Shown: one piece after another, positions 1-9,386 of the stretch
Numbering within the stretch: position 1 is the first letter of the stretch
Layout: every line of letters begins with the position of its first letter
Assembly (NCBI GenBank): GCA_045540015.1
Contig: JAZQGP010000054.1
Span: forward strand, 36,514 to 100,513
Reading direction: 5' to 3'
Origin: UMGS1387 sp045540015
GTDB taxonomy: Bacteria > Bacillota > Clostridia > Oscillospirales > CAG-382
DNA: 64,000 nucleotides
Position numbers and translations under genes: made by a program
The notes under the pieces: generated by a model
Database searches by the model: none
What the model was told of the DNA's origin: nothing
What the model saw: the letters and a program-made list of their open reading frames with translations, nothing else

Positions 1-93
1 AAAGGCGGCAGAATTGTCCGCGTTCTTTTTTCGGCAGCGTTTGGATATTGTTACATTTTTTTCTTTGTTGGGGTCAAATAAACGTATAAGCAT

Positions 94-2550
94 TTATTTC
101 TCCGAAGTGATTTTTTTTATGTTCCAGATGTTCTTTGCGTAATCTTCTATGCTTCTGTCGGCAGCAAATTTTCCGGAAGAAGCAATGTTCATAAGCGACA
201 TCCTATTCCACTTATCTCTGTCGTTGTAGGTCTTGATTGCCTTTTCGTGACAGAGCATGTAGGAATCAAAATCCGCTAGGCACATATAGGGGTCGGAAAT
301 GCCGTGTGCGCCGACAAGCAGATAGTCGTAGATGTTAGCAAAGCTTTCCCCTGCAAAGCCGATGTTAAGGCTGTCAATAACACGCTTTAATCTGTCGTTG
401 TGGTGATAGAATGAGGCTGCGTTGTAGCCCTTGCTCCAGAGGTCGTTTACTTCTTCTGTAGTCATACCGAAGATGAAAATATTTTCGTCGCCGCATTCTT
501 CTCTCATTTCAACGTTTGCACCGTCTAAGGTTCCGACGGTCAAAGCTCCGTTTATCATGAATTTCATATTGCCCGTACCGCTTGCTTCTTTACCTGCAAG
601 GCTTATCTGCTCGGAGATTTCAGCCGCAGGCATAAGGCTTTCCGCAAGGCTTACGCAGTAGTTTTCAAGGAATACTACCTGCATTTTTTCGGCAATCTTC
701 GGGTTTCTTTCAATGCCACGGCTGATAGCACAGATAAGCTTTATTATTTGCTTTGCCATGTCATAGCCGGGTGCGGCTTTTGCACCGAAAATGAAGGTTC
801 TGGGAGTCACTTCAAGGTCGGGATTTTGTTTTAAGGCATTGTACATGTCGATAATGCGAAGAGCATTGAGAAGCTGACGCTTGTATTCGTGAAGTCGCTT
901 TGCCTGAACGTCAAACACGGAGTTCGGGTTTATTTTAACACCTGTTTTTTCAAACACGAGATTAGAGAAAGAAACCTTATTTGAATGCTTAATCTGCTCA
1001 AGCGAGGAGAGTACGGTTTTATCGTCTGCAAATTTTTCAAGATTTCTGAGGAGTTTGGGCTCTTTTCTGTAGCCGTCGCCTATACATTCATCAATCAGTG
1101 AAGCGAGTGCGGGATTTGAGTAGCACAGCCATCTTCTGTGGGCTATTCCGTTTGTGACGTTTGTGAATTTGTCGGGGTACATCTTGTACAAATCCTTGAA
1201 GCAGGATTTTTTGAGTATATCCGAATGAAGCGCACTAACGCCGTTTACGGTATGAGAAGCTATAACGCTGAGATTCGCCATTCTTATCTGGTTGTAAGCG
1301 ATAATTGCCATGCTACTGATTTTGTCCCAGCTGCCCGGGAACTTGTTCCATGCTTCTTCGCAGAAGCGGCGGTTGATTTCACATAGAATCATGTAAATTC
1401 TCGGAAGCCTGAGCTTAAAGAGGTCCTCGTTCCAGGTTTCAAGCGCTTCGGGCATTACAGTGTGGTTTGTGTAGCTGACAATTTTTGTTACCATATCCCA
1501 CGCTTTTTCCCACGATAGGCAGTAGTCATCGACAAAAATACGCATAAGCTCAGGGATACAAAGAGCAGGGTGGGTGTCGTTTATATGAATAGCTGCCTTT
1601 TCGGGAAGCGTGTCAAGAGTACCGTAAACTGCCATGTGGTCACGGATGATGCTCTGACAGGAGGCGCTTGTAAGAAAATACTGCTGCGTAAGACGAAGCA
1701 TTTTTCCCTCAAGGTGATTGTCGGAAGGGTAGAGAACCTTGTTAATAGCGTCTGCATTTGCGCTCTTTTCGACCGCTTTTATATACTGACCCTGAGTAAA
1801 CAGGCTCATGTCAAAGCCGGAAATGTCACGTGCTTTCCACAGACGAAGAAGGCTGACAGCTTCGCTGCTTGCACCTGAAATCATCATGTCATTTGCACAT
1901 GCTTCAACCTCTTCGGCATCCTCGTAAATAATTTCACATCTTCCGTCTTCTCGCCAGTTTTCCTTTACTCTGCCGCCAAAGCGAACTTTAAAGGTTCTGT
2001 CGGAACGCGGAACGAGCCAGACTTCGCCGCCCGGAAGCCAAACGTCGGGAAGCTCTACCTGGAGTCCGTCTACAAGCTTTTGTTTGAAAAGACCGTATTC
2101 ATAAAGGATTGAAAAGCCTGTTGCGGGATAGTCAAGTGACGAGAGTGAGTCCATGAAGCAGGCTGCAAGTCTTCCAAGTCCGCCGTTTCCGAGACCTGCA
2201 TCGGGTTCCTCCTCATAGAGGTCACAAAGGTTAAAGCCAAGACCTGAGAGAACATCGCTGTAAACCTTTTCAAGACCGAGATTGTGAAGATTTGTCTTCA
2301 AGGAACGACCAAGAAGAAATTCCATGCACATATAGTATACGCGCTTGCCGCCTTTTTTGTTGACAAGTGCTTTATAGTCATTGCGTTTTTGTGAGAGAAT
2401 GTCCTTTACGGTCATGGCACACGCTTTGTACATTTGCTCGCGTGTTGCTTCCTTCGGGGACACTCCAAAATATCTTGAAAGCTTTATTTCAAGTTCATTC
2501 TTTACGAATGAATTTTCCGTATACTTGCTTTCGTGTGTGTTTTTGCTCAT
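94..2550 (-). CDS. glgP: Glycogen phosphorylase GlgP
   Basis: This enzyme removes glucose units from the ends of glycogen using phosphate and releases glucose-1-phosphate in the cytoplasm. The 818-residue length fits the GT35 family. The pyridoxal-phosphate lysine lies in EASGTGNMKF near residue 655, followed by the conserved TLDGANVEM, and the GLGNGGLGRLAACF segment near residue 125 is typical of phosphorylases. ATG is preceded by GAGAGG at normal spacing. It is the last gene of the glg operon, so synthesis and breakdown enzymes share a transcript. An 89-bp gap with a hairpin separates it from glgA. The stop lies inside the window, so the gene is complete. Confidence 0.97.
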   Translation of the reverse strand: MSKNTHESKYTENSFVKNELEIKLSRYFGVSPKEATREQMYKACAMTVKDILSQKRNDYKALVNKKGGKRVYYMCMEFLLGRSLKTNLHNLGLEKVYSDVLSGLGFNLCDLYEEEPDAGLGNGGLGRLAACFMDSLSSLDYPATGFSILYEYGLFKQKLVDGLQVELPDVWLPGGEVWLVPRSDRTFKVRFGGRVKENWREDGRCEIIYEDAEEVEACANDMMISGASSEAVSLLRLWKARDISGFDMSLFTQGQYIKAVEKSANADAINKVLYPSDNHLEGKMLRLTQQYFLTSASCQSIIRDHMAVYGTLDTLPEKAAIHINDTHPALCIPELMRIFVDDYCLSWEKAWDMVTKIVSYTNHTVMPEALETWNEDLFKLRLPRIYMILCEINRRFCEEAWNKFPGSWDKISSMAIIAYNQIRMANLSVIASHTVNGVSALHSDILKKSCFKDLYKMYPDKFTNVTNGIAHRRWLCYSNPALASLIDECIGDGYRKEPKLLRNLEKFADDKTVLSSLEQIKHSNKVSFSNLVFEKTGVKINPNSVFDVQAKRLHEYKRQLLNALRIIDMYNALKQNPDLEVTPRTFIFGAKAAPGYDMAKQIIKLICAISRGIERNPKIAEKMQVVFLENYCVSLAESLMPAAEISEQISLAGKEASGTGNMKFMINGALTVGTLDGANVEMREECGDENIFIFGMTTEEVNDLWSKGYNAASFYHHNDRLKRVIDSLNIGFAGESFANIYDYLLVGAHGISDPYMCLADFDSYMLCHEKAIKTYNDRDKWNRMSLMNIASSGKFAADRSIEDYAKNIWNIKKITSEK

Positions 2551-2589
2551 ATATATATCCTCTCTTAGAAAAAATGCTTTAAATAAATC

Positions 2590-2615
2590 CCGGGTACAAC
2601 ATGCGTCACACCCGG
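2590..2615 (-). other. Hairpin between glgA and glgP
   Basis: CCGGGT at 2590-2595 pairs with ACCCGG at 2610-2615 around a 14-nt loop. No T-run follows, so it is more likely an mRNA-stabilising or processing hairpin than a terminator. Confidence 0.4.
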
Positions 2616-2639
2616 AAGTTACATCAGTACATTATTATT

Positions 2640-4082
2640 TTAACATATGTCATTATATAATTCAATATACTTTTTAGCTGAAATATTCCAGCTGAAATCA
2701 ATCTCCATTATCGTTTTGACGAATTTTGCCCATTTTGTGCTGTCCGAGTAAAGATTAAGTGATGCGCAGATGCGGTCTTTGAGCTCGGAGGACGAATAAT
2801 TTGCGAAGGTAAATCCGTTGCCGTACATCTTTCCGTCCTGTTCGTAGTAGCCCTTGATTGAATCGTACAGTCCGCCTGTTTCGCGTGTTACGGGAACAGC
2901 TCCGTAGCGAGAGGCTATCATTTGTGCAAGTCCGCAGGGCTCGCTCTTTGAGGGCATAACAAATATATCGGCAGCAGCATATATGCGTTTTGACAAATCC
3001 CTGTCGTAAACCATGAGAGCACGGGCTTGTGTAGGATGCTTATTCTCAAGGAACATGAAGTATTTTTCGTGCTTTTCTTCACCCTTTCCGAGAATAACAA
3101 TCTGAACGTCGTTTTCGGTTATAACGCTTTCCAGAATTTCGGACACAATGTCAATACCCTTATGGTCTGCAAGACGGCTTATAATTGCAATCATGGGAAC
3201 GTCGGCTCTTTCGGGAAGACCTAACTCCTTCTGAAGTGCAAGCTTGTTTTCACACTTTTTGGAAACCGAGGCGTGCGAAAAACGTTTTGCGATTGACTTG
3301 TCGTAGAGAGGATTGTAATACTTGTAGTCTATTCCGTTGAGAATGCCCGAGAGCTTGTAATTGTTTTCGCGTAGGATATAGTGAAGCCCTTCTGAATGCT
3401 CGGGGTATCGGATTTCCTTTGCATAAGTGGGACTTACGGTTGTTACCCTGTCAGCGCACACTATTGCGCCCTTCATAAGGTTTATACAGCCGTCGTATGC
3501 AACTATCGACGCGTGACGGATATCAAGTCCGAAAACATCGCCTAAGATTGCCATGTCGTATTTTCCCTGATACGCAATGTTGTGTATGGTATAGATTGCT
3601 TTTATATTCTTGTAATCTGGATGCTCGCGGTAGAGTGTTTTGAGATATATTACCGAAAGCGCACTCTGCCAGTCGTGAGCATGAAGAATGTCGGGAAAGA
3701 AGCCTACAGTCGGCATAAGGTGCATGACCGCTGTGCAGAAAAATGCAAAGCGTTCGCCGTCATCGAAGCTTCCGTAAAGGTCAGGACGTTTGAAATAATA
3801 CTCGTTATCAAGAAAATACAGCGTTACACCGTCTTTTTCAAGCTTATATATTCCGCAGTACTGCATTCTCCAGGAGAGCGGAACTGTAATTTCGCAGACG
3901 AGCTTCATTTTCTTTCTTACTTCGTCTTTTATACTTGCATAAAGAGGCATGACAAGACGTATATCGGCATCATCGCCGTATTCCGCCTTGATTGCCGCAG
4001 GAAGCGAGCCGAGAACGTCGCCAAGACCACCAGTTGCGGCATAAGGCATTACCTCTGTGCCTACCATTAATATTTTTTTCAT
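2640..4082 (-). CDS. glgA: Glycogen synthase GlgA
   Basis: This GT5 glycosyltransferase transfers glucose from ADP-glucose to the growing alpha-1,4-glucan. The start MKKILMVGTEVMPYAATGG at 4082 has GGAG eight bases upstream and gives 480 residues, the usual family length; an open extension to 4172 would run into repeat DNA and is rejected. The N-terminal nucleotide-sugar loop reads ATGGLGDV, where the classical motif is K-x-GGL, so the lysine is replaced by alanine. The second Rossmann domain carries the conserved SRLADHKGID and the PSKSEPCGL acceptor/phosphate motif. It is separated from glgD upstream by about 730 bp of repeats, the one large gap in the operon. Confidence 0.96.
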   Translation of the reverse strand: MKKILMVGTEVMPYAATGGLGDVLGSLPAAIKAEYGDDADIRLVMPLYASIKDEVRKKMKLVCEITVPLSWRMQYCGIYKLEKDGVTLYFLDNEYYFKRPDLYGSFDDGERFAFFCTAVMHLMPTVGFFPDILHAHDWQSALSVIYLKTLYREHPDYKNIKAIYTIHNIAYQGKYDMAILGDVFGLDIRHASIVAYDGCINLMKGAIVCADRVTTVSPTYAKEIRYPEHSEGLHYILRENNYKLSGILNGIDYKYYNPLYDKSIAKRFSHASVSKKCENKLALQKELGLPERADVPMIAIISRLADHKGIDIVSEILESVITENDVQIVILGKGEEKHEKYFMFLENKHPTQARALMVYDRDLSKRIYAAADIFVMPSKSEPCGLAQMIASRYGAVPVTRETGGLYDSIKGYYEQDGKMYGNGFTFANYSSSELKDRICASLNLYSDSTKWAKFVKTIMEIDFSWNISAKKYIELYNDIC

Positions 4083-4525
4083 TGTTTTCTCCTTCACACT
4101 TACTTTTTTGAAAAAAAGTAAGCAAAAAACTTTTGACAGGTGCAATTGAAGTTTAAACAACTTCAATTGCACATTTTACATCACTAACTGCCGTTTCACA
4201 CTTTGCCTTTGTCACAGCTGCTTAGTTTCCAATTTTACATTTGCATTTTGAAAAAAAGTAAGCAAAAAACTTTTGACAGGTGCAATTGAAGTTTAAACAA
4301 TTTCAATTGCACATTTTACATCACTAACTGCCGTTTCACACTTTGCCTTTGTCACAGCTGCCTAGTTTCCAATCTTACATTTGCGTTTTGAAAAAAAGTA
4401 AGTAAAAAACTTTTGACAGGTTCAATTGAAGTTTAAACAACTTCAATTTCACTTTTTGCATTACTAACTGCTGTTTCACATTTCGCCTTTGTTCACAGCT
4501 GTTTTGTTTTCAGCTTATGACATGA
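4083..4525 (-). repeat. Three tandem copies of a 140-bp noncoding repeat
   Basis: The block beginning AAAAAAAGTAAG recurs at 4111, 4251 and 4391, a period of exactly 140 bp. Copies 1 and 2 differ at only a few positions and copy 3 is more diverged. Each copy contains a 33-nt hairpin with 12-bp arms and loop TTTAAACAA (4140-4172, 4280-4312, 4420-4452), followed on the minus strand by CTTTTGACAGG-like and AAGAAAGTAAG-like segments. The same modules occur singly or in tandem at four other intergenic sites in this window. No reading frame or promoter is apparent. The block sits inside the glg operon upstream of glgA. Confidence 0.9.
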
Positions 4526-4809
4526 GGGTAGTAAGCCTCCGCGGCGAAGGAGGGAAATAAGCGCAGGTCAAGAATGTGGAATATTCTTTTGTGTACATCA
4601 GATTTTGACCTTACCAATGGTCAAAATCTGCGAAGTTTGACTTTTGTATAACCTTGACCGAGCCATCCCTCCTGTTGAGCGGCGGACTTTGCAGTACTTT
4701 CCTCCGGTGGAAAGTACGAAGAAAAGAACCTGTAGTTTCGAATTTTGATATCTCGGTCGGTAAGGCAAGAAATCCACTTTTAAACCCACCAAACACAAAG
4801 TTACTTTTA
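4526..4809. repeat. Structured noncoding spacer with two perfect hairpins
   Basis: This stretch between the 140-bp repeats and glgD holds CAGATTTTGACC / GGTCAAAATCTG (4599-4610 and 4619-4630, loop 8 nt, perfect 12-bp stem), GTACTTTCC / GGAAAGTAC (4694-4702 and 4709-4717), and a shorter CCTCC / GGAGG hairpin near 4536. Small open frames cross it but have no ribosome site and follow the hairpin symmetry, so I do not call a gene. It looks like an inserted noncoding element or mobile repeat. Its function is unknown. Confidence 0.55.
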
Positions 4810-5949
4810 CTAAATCACAGTCCCTTTACTCAGTGAAAACGGATGAGTTTCGTGTCCCGAAAGAGTTCTTCCGTTGCGGATAACCGTGTTCTTGTCCGCA
4901 ATAACGCAGTTGAGCGAAACATCATCGCCAACGCTCGTGTTCTGCATGAGAATGGAATTCTTTATAATAGTACCTTTTCCTACATGAACACCGCGGAACA
5001 GAATGGAATTTTCAACTCTTCCTTCAATTACACAGCCGTCAGCAATAAGAGAGTTGGAAACGCTTCCTTCGCCGACATATCTTGCGGGAGGCGAGTTTTT
5101 AACCTTTGTGTAAACCGGACGCTGCTTTATTCCGAAGATGCGGTTGCGTACTTCGGGATTAAGCAAATCCATGTTGCTCTTGTAGTAGCCGTCAAGTGAG
5201 TTTATTGCAGAAAAATATCCGTCATACTCGTATTTCATGAATTTCATTGTGTCCTTGCCGCGGTAAATGATGTCGTGGGTAAAGCTCTTGTAACCGCGTG
5301 CGAGAGAGTCGATAACTATACCGCGAAGATACTCGGTCTTGAGAACGAATATGTTAAGACACATATCCATAAATCCCGATGAGAAGGTGGGGTTGTGAAT
5401 GAGGTTTGTAACCCTTCCGTCTTCGCTTGTTTCGACAATTGTGCAGTGCTTTGCAGCTTCCGTGCTGAGGTACAGATTTTTGGTTACGATTGTAATGTCT
5501 GCACCTTTTTCAACGTGGAATTTTATAACGTCGCGAAGGTCGATGTTACATACTATGTCGCAGTCCGAAAGCACCATATAATCCTCTGTGCAGCGCGATA
5601 TGAAGTTGTACGCTCCCATGAGAGCTTCAAGACGCGAGGAATATGGCTGGACAGAGCTTGTGGTGTTGTCGTATGCCGTTATAAACGGAGGAAGTATTTT
5701 AATACCGCCTGAGCTTCTTGCAAGGTCCCAGTCTTTACCTGTACCGAGGTGGTCCATGAGAGACTGATAGTTGTAATGTGTTATAATTCCGACTTTGCTG
5801 ATATCGGCGTTTACCATGTTTGACAGCGTAAAGTCAACAAGTCTGTAACGTCCTCCAAAGGGAACGGATGCCATGGTTCGCTTTTGTGTAAGCTCGGGTA
5901 CGTTTCTGTCGTGAATGTTTGAAAAAACAAGTCCTGCTGCGGTAATCAT
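4810..5949 (-). CDS. glgD: GlgD, regulatory-type subunit of glucose-1-phosphate adenylyltransferase
   Basis: GlgD is a Firmicutes-specific paralogue of GlgC that associates with it and raises its activity. The protein keeps the nucleotidyltransferase fold (FGGRYRLVDFTLSN near residue 31) but lacks the canonical N-terminal GGxGxRL nucleotide loop, having AAGLVFSNIHDRN instead, consistent with a weakly active or regulatory role. The C-terminal third is a left-handed beta-helix of hexapeptide repeats. Its ATG overlaps the glgC stop by four bases, so the two are translationally coupled. Confidence 0.94.
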   Translation of the reverse strand: MITAAGLVFSNIHDRNVPELTQKRTMASVPFGGRYRLVDFTLSNMVNADISKVGIITHYNYQSLMDHLGTGKDWDLARSSGGIKILPPFITAYDNTTSSVQPYSSRLEALMGAYNFISRCTEDYMVLSDCDIVCNIDLRDVIKFHVEKGADITIVTKNLYLSTEAAKHCTIVETSEDGRVTNLIHNPTFSSGFMDMCLNIFVLKTEYLRGIVIDSLARGYKSFTHDIIYRGKDTMKFMKYEYDGYFSAINSLDGYYKSNMDLLNPEVRNRIFGIKQRPVYTKVKNSPPARYVGEGSVSNSLIADGCVIEGRVENSILFRGVHVGKGTIIKNSILMQNTSVGDDVSLNCVIADKNTVIRNGRTLSGHETHPFSLSKGTVI

Positions 5950-7154
5950 TTGTTTTCGCCTCCCTTGATGTCGTCACTTGTGAAGATTTTGCCTTCCTCG
6001 ATGACTGTTCCCTCGGGGAGGACGAGATTAGCACCTGCAACCGACACGCCTTTTACTTTTTTCTTGTCGCCGCCGATTGTGCAGTTCTTTGATATTTCGG
6101 TATTTTCGTCGATTATTGAATAGCTGACCACACTGCCGCTTCTTACAACAGCTCCGCTCATGATAACGGAATCCTTTACGACAGCATCCTTTTCAACCTT
6201 TACGCCAGCCGAAAGAACCGAATTTATAACAGTTCCGTGAATTTCGCAGCCTTCGGTAATGATTGAGTTTTCTATAACAGCGTCCTCGCCGATATACTGC
6301 GGTGCAAGTGCGCTGGTGCGTGAACGGATGCGCCAGGAATCGTCGCCAAGGTCAAACACGGGATTCTCACCGAGCAAATCCATGTTTGCTTCCCACAGGC
6401 TCTTTATCGTTCCGACGTCCTTCCAGTAGCCTTCAAACTCGTAAGCATACAGCTTTTCGCCTGCCTCGAGCATTGACGGGATAATGTTTTTGCCGAAGTC
6501 CTTTGAAGATTCGGGATCTTTGTCGTCCTTTTCAAGATATTCAAAAAGCTGTTTTGTGTTGAAAATGTATATTCCCATGGAAGCCTTTGTGCTTGTGGGA
6601 TTTTTCGGCTTTTCTTCAAATTTGAAAATTCTATTGTCCTCGTCTGCGGACAGTATACCGAAACGGCTTGCTTCGGACAGCGGAACGTCAAGCACGCTTA
6701 TTGTGCAGGCAGCACCGGTTTTCTTGTGTGAAGCGAGCATTGCTGCATAGTCCATTTTGTAAATATGGTCGCCTGAAAGGATAAGAACATATTCCGGGTT
6801 GTAGCGTGCGATATATTTAAGGTTCTGGTATATCGCGTTTGCCGTTCCCTTGTACCAGTCGGCGCCCTTTTTACCCTGATAGGGCGGAAGCACCGTAACG
6901 CCGCCAAAGGAACGGTCAAGGTCCCATGGCTGACCGTTTCCGATGTACTCATTCAGGTACAGCGGCTGATACTGTGTGAGAACTCCGACGGTATCAATAC
7001 CGGAGTTTATGCAGTTTGAGAGAGGAAAATCTATGATGCGGTATTTTGCACCGAAGGAAACGGCGGGCTTTGCCGTATTCTCGGTAAGTGCGTAAAGTCT
7101 GCTTCCTTGTCCGCCGGCAAGCAGCATAGCCACACATTGCTTTTTCTTAAACAT
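5946..7154 (-). CDS. glgC: Glucose-1-phosphate adenylyltransferase catalytic subunit GlgC
   Basis: This enzyme makes ADP-glucose and pyrophosphate from glucose-1-phosphate and ATP, the committed step of bacterial glycogen synthesis. The 402 residues contain the nucleotide loop LLAGGQGSRL (11-20), the substrate motif KPAVSFGAKYR, the catalytic-region LSGDHIYKMDY and FEEKPKNP, then beta-helix repeats at the C-terminus. The start is preceded by GGGAGG. An AAAGACA/TGTCTTT hairpin (7173-7192) lies just upstream of the ribosome site. It lies 59 bp or so after glgB and overlaps glgD. Confidence 0.97.
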   Translation of the reverse strand: MFKKKQCVAMLLAGGQGSRLYALTENTAKPAVSFGAKYRIIDFPLSNCINSGIDTVGVLTQYQPLYLNEYIGNGQPWDLDRSFGGVTVLPPYQGKKGADWYKGTANAIYQNLKYIARYNPEYVLILSGDHIYKMDYAAMLASHKKTGAACTISVLDVPLSEASRFGILSADEDNRIFKFEEKPKNPTSTKASMGIYIFNTKQLFEYLEKDDKDPESSKDFGKNIIPSMLEAGEKLYAYEFEGYWKDVGTIKSLWEANMDLLGENPVFDLGDDSWRIRSRTSALAPQYIGEDAVIENSIITEGCEIHGTVINSVLSAGVKVEKDAVVKDSVIMSGAVVRSGSVVSYSIIDENTEISKNCTIGGDKKKVKGVSVAGANLVLPEGTVIEEGKIFTSDDIKGGENK

Positions 7155-7213
7155 TTGAAGTGTAAACCTCCCAAAGACATATTTTTGTCTTTATATTATT
7201 TATAAAACAGTCC

Positions 7214-9127
7214 TTAACTGTCCTTTTTCTTTTTCTGAGGTGTTTTTTTCTTTTTCAGAATAACCGCGCTGTGTCCTGCAAGATTGAGAGTGAGAATGTT
7301 TGAAAATTCCTTCCACTGCGACGGACGTGTTTTCATGGGTGAACTGTTTTCACAGCCGTATCCGCCGTACTCTGTTTTATCCGAGTTGAATATTTCAATA
7401 TAAGTTCCATTGTCAGGCACTCCGAAGGTGAAATTCTCGCGATATATCGGAGTGAAGTTTAAAAGCACGATAAGCGCATCACCCTGCTTGTTGTATCTCA
7501 TGTAGGACAAAACGCTTTCGTTTGCGTTGTCGGCGTCTATCCATCTGAAGCCGTCCCAGGAGTAGTCAACCTCCCATAGCTCGCTGTGCTTCAGGTACAG
7601 GTGGTTTAAGTCGCTCACATATTTTTGGAATTTTGCATGCATTTCGTAGTCAAGCAAAAACCATTCTATGCTGCCCTTGTAGTCCCATTCACGAAACTGT
7701 CCTATTTCGCAGCCCATGAACAGAAGCTTTTTCCCCGGATGTGTCATCATGTATGCAAGAAACGCTCTTGTTCCTGCAAATTTCTGCTCGTATTCTCCCG
7801 GCATTTTATCAAGCAGACTCTTTTTGCCGTGAACTACTTCATCGTGGGATATAGGCAGAATGTAATTTTCGGAAAACGCGTAGAACAGGGAAAAGGTGAG
7901 CTTGCTTTGCATATGCTTTCTGAAAAGCGGATCTGTTTCAAAATATTTCAGAACGTCGTTCATCCAGCCCATGTTCCATTTGTAGTTAAAGCCGAGACCG
8001 TCCCATTCAGCTTTCTTGGTTATATTCTGATAGGATGTTGATTCCTCCGCGATAAAGAGTGCATCGGGGAATTCTTCTCTTATTACGTGTCCGAGCTTTT
8101 TGAAGAATGCTGTTGCCTCAAGGCATTCGTTTGTGCCGTAGGCGTTTGGAAACCATTCACCGGGCTCCTTGTCGAAGTCTAAATAGAGCATTGCCGATAC
8201 TGCATCACAGCGCAGTCCGTCTATGTGAAATTCTCTTAGCCAGTACATTGCGTTTGATATGAGGAACGACTGAACCTCGTTTCTTCCTACATCAAATTTT
8301 CTTGTACCCCAGCCGCGGCTTTCGTTTTTGTCGTTGCCCTGATACTCATAAAGCCGTGAACCGTCAAACTCATACAGTCCATGCTCGTCCTTTGGAAAGT
8401 GAGCAGGAACCCAGTCGAGAAGAACTCCGATGCCTGCTTTGTGCATATAATCAACGAAGTATTTGAAATCCGTCGGCTCGCCAAAACGCGAGGTAGGAGC
8501 ATAATAACCGCAGACCTGATAGCCCCAGGAGCCGTCAAATGGAAACTCTGTTACCGGCATAAGCTCGATGTGTGTATAGCCCATTTGCTTCACATACGGG
8601 CAAAGCTCGTGTGCAAGCTCGCGGTAGTTTAGCAAATCTCCGTTTTCTTTTGTTTTCCAGGAAGCCGCATGAACCTCGTAAATGTTGAGCGGCATTTCAT
8701 AAAGCGGTTCAACAACCTTTTTCTTTCGGTTTGTCAGCCATCTTTTGTCTGCCCATTTGTATTCGGGCGCATCAAAGAAAACAGATGCTGTTTGCGGAGG
8801 CTTTTCGCTGTAAAACGCATATGGGTCAGCCTTGTATACTGTTTTGCCGTTTGATTTTACAATAAACTTGTATTTTGACAAATGAGAGAATTTGTCAGAC
8901 GGAACAAAACCAGACCATACCCCTTGTTCTGTATCGCGGTTCATCGGATATTCGTCTGTCCATGAGCAGAAGTCGCCTGTTATATATACAGCATCGGCGT
9001 TCGGAGCCCACGTTCTGAAAACATATCCTCCGTCACATTTGTGCACACCCATATATTTGTAGGAATGGAAATTTGTTCCTTCGTGAAACAGGTATGCGGC
9101 CATGTCTTGTTTTTTATTATGTTTCAT
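7214..9127 (-). CDS. glgB: 1,4-alpha-glucan branching enzyme GlgB
   Basis: GlgB makes alpha-1,6 branches in glycogen. An N-terminal CBM48 domain (about 20-120) precedes a GH13 barrel. The nucleophile aspartate lies in GLRCDAVSAM near residue 307, the acid/base glutamate in FIAEESTSY near 360, and the third carboxylate in ISHDEVVHGKKS. The tail is lysine-rich. It is the first gene of the operon, with a promoter at 9179-9207. The start is uncertain: I chose the ATG at 9127, but an in-frame GTG at 9142 is possible and neither has a well-spaced ribosome site. Confidence 0.95.
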   Translation of the reverse strand: MKHNKKQDMAAYLFHEGTNFHSYKYMGVHKCDGGYVFRTWAPNADAVYITGDFCSWTDEYPMNRDTEQGVWSGFVPSDKFSHLSKYKFIVKSNGKTVYKADPYAFYSEKPPQTASVFFDAPEYKWADKRWLTNRKKKVVEPLYEMPLNIYEVHAASWKTKENGDLLNYRELAHELCPYVKQMGYTHIELMPVTEFPFDGSWGYQVCGYYAPTSRFGEPTDFKYFVDYMHKAGIGVLLDWVPAHFPKDEHGLYEFDGSRLYEYQGNDKNESRGWGTRKFDVGRNEVQSFLISNAMYWLREFHIDGLRCDAVSAMLYLDFDKEPGEWFPNAYGTNECLEATAFFKKLGHVIREEFPDALFIAEESTSYQNITKKAEWDGLGFNYKWNMGWMNDVLKYFETDPLFRKHMQSKLTFSLFYAFSENYILPISHDEVVHGKKSLLDKMPGEYEQKFAGTRAFLAYMMTHPGKKLLFMGCEIGQFREWDYKGSIEWFLLDYEMHAKFQKYVSDLNHLYLKHSELWEVDYSWDGFRWIDADNANESVLSYMRYNKQGDALIVLLNFTPIYRENFTFGVPDNGTYIEIFNSDKTEYGGYGCENSSPMKTRPSQWKEFSNILTLNLAGHSAVILKKKKTPQKKKKDS

Positions 9128-9178
9128 TTGTTTGAGTTTCACGCCCTTAATTACGTATGGTTATAATATTACATTAAT

Positions 9179-9207
9179 ATTTTACCATATTTTTCCGATA
9201 ATTTCAA
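9179..9207 (-). promoter_or_regulatory. Sigma-A promoter of the glg operon
   Basis: On the minus strand TTGAAA (9202-9207), a 17-bp spacer and TAAAAT (9179-9184) precede glgB. The spacing and boxes are close to consensus. The leader to the start is about 45 nt and shows no riboswitch-like fold. Confidence 0.75.
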
Positions 9208-9324
9208 TAGTTTTGTTGTAGTATATTCAAAAAAAGTTGATATTTTTTGTGATAGAAATTTAATATTGCCTAAAATTCGACCAATTTTTTGTATATTATG
9301 TCTAAAAATGCGAATGAGCAAAAA

Positions 9325-9360
9325 AAACTTCCCCGATAGATTTTACATCGAGGAAGAATT
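9325..9360 (-). terminator. Rho-independent terminator of the ireB unit
   Basis: On the minus strand CTTCCTCGAT and ATCGGGGAAG pair (one G-T) around a short loop and are followed by eight T residues, just downstream of the 94-residue gene. Confidence 0.8.
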
Positions 9361-9386
9361 TTAATGCACTGTTTAAACAGCTTTGC

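Noticed and set aside
4111..4525. CRISPR array
   Set aside because: The 140-bp repeats are contiguous with no unique spacers and no cas genes are in the window.
4598..4798. 66-codon minus-strand frame in the glgD-glgA gap
   Set aside because: No ribosome site, and the sequence follows hairpin symmetry; more likely noncoding repeat.
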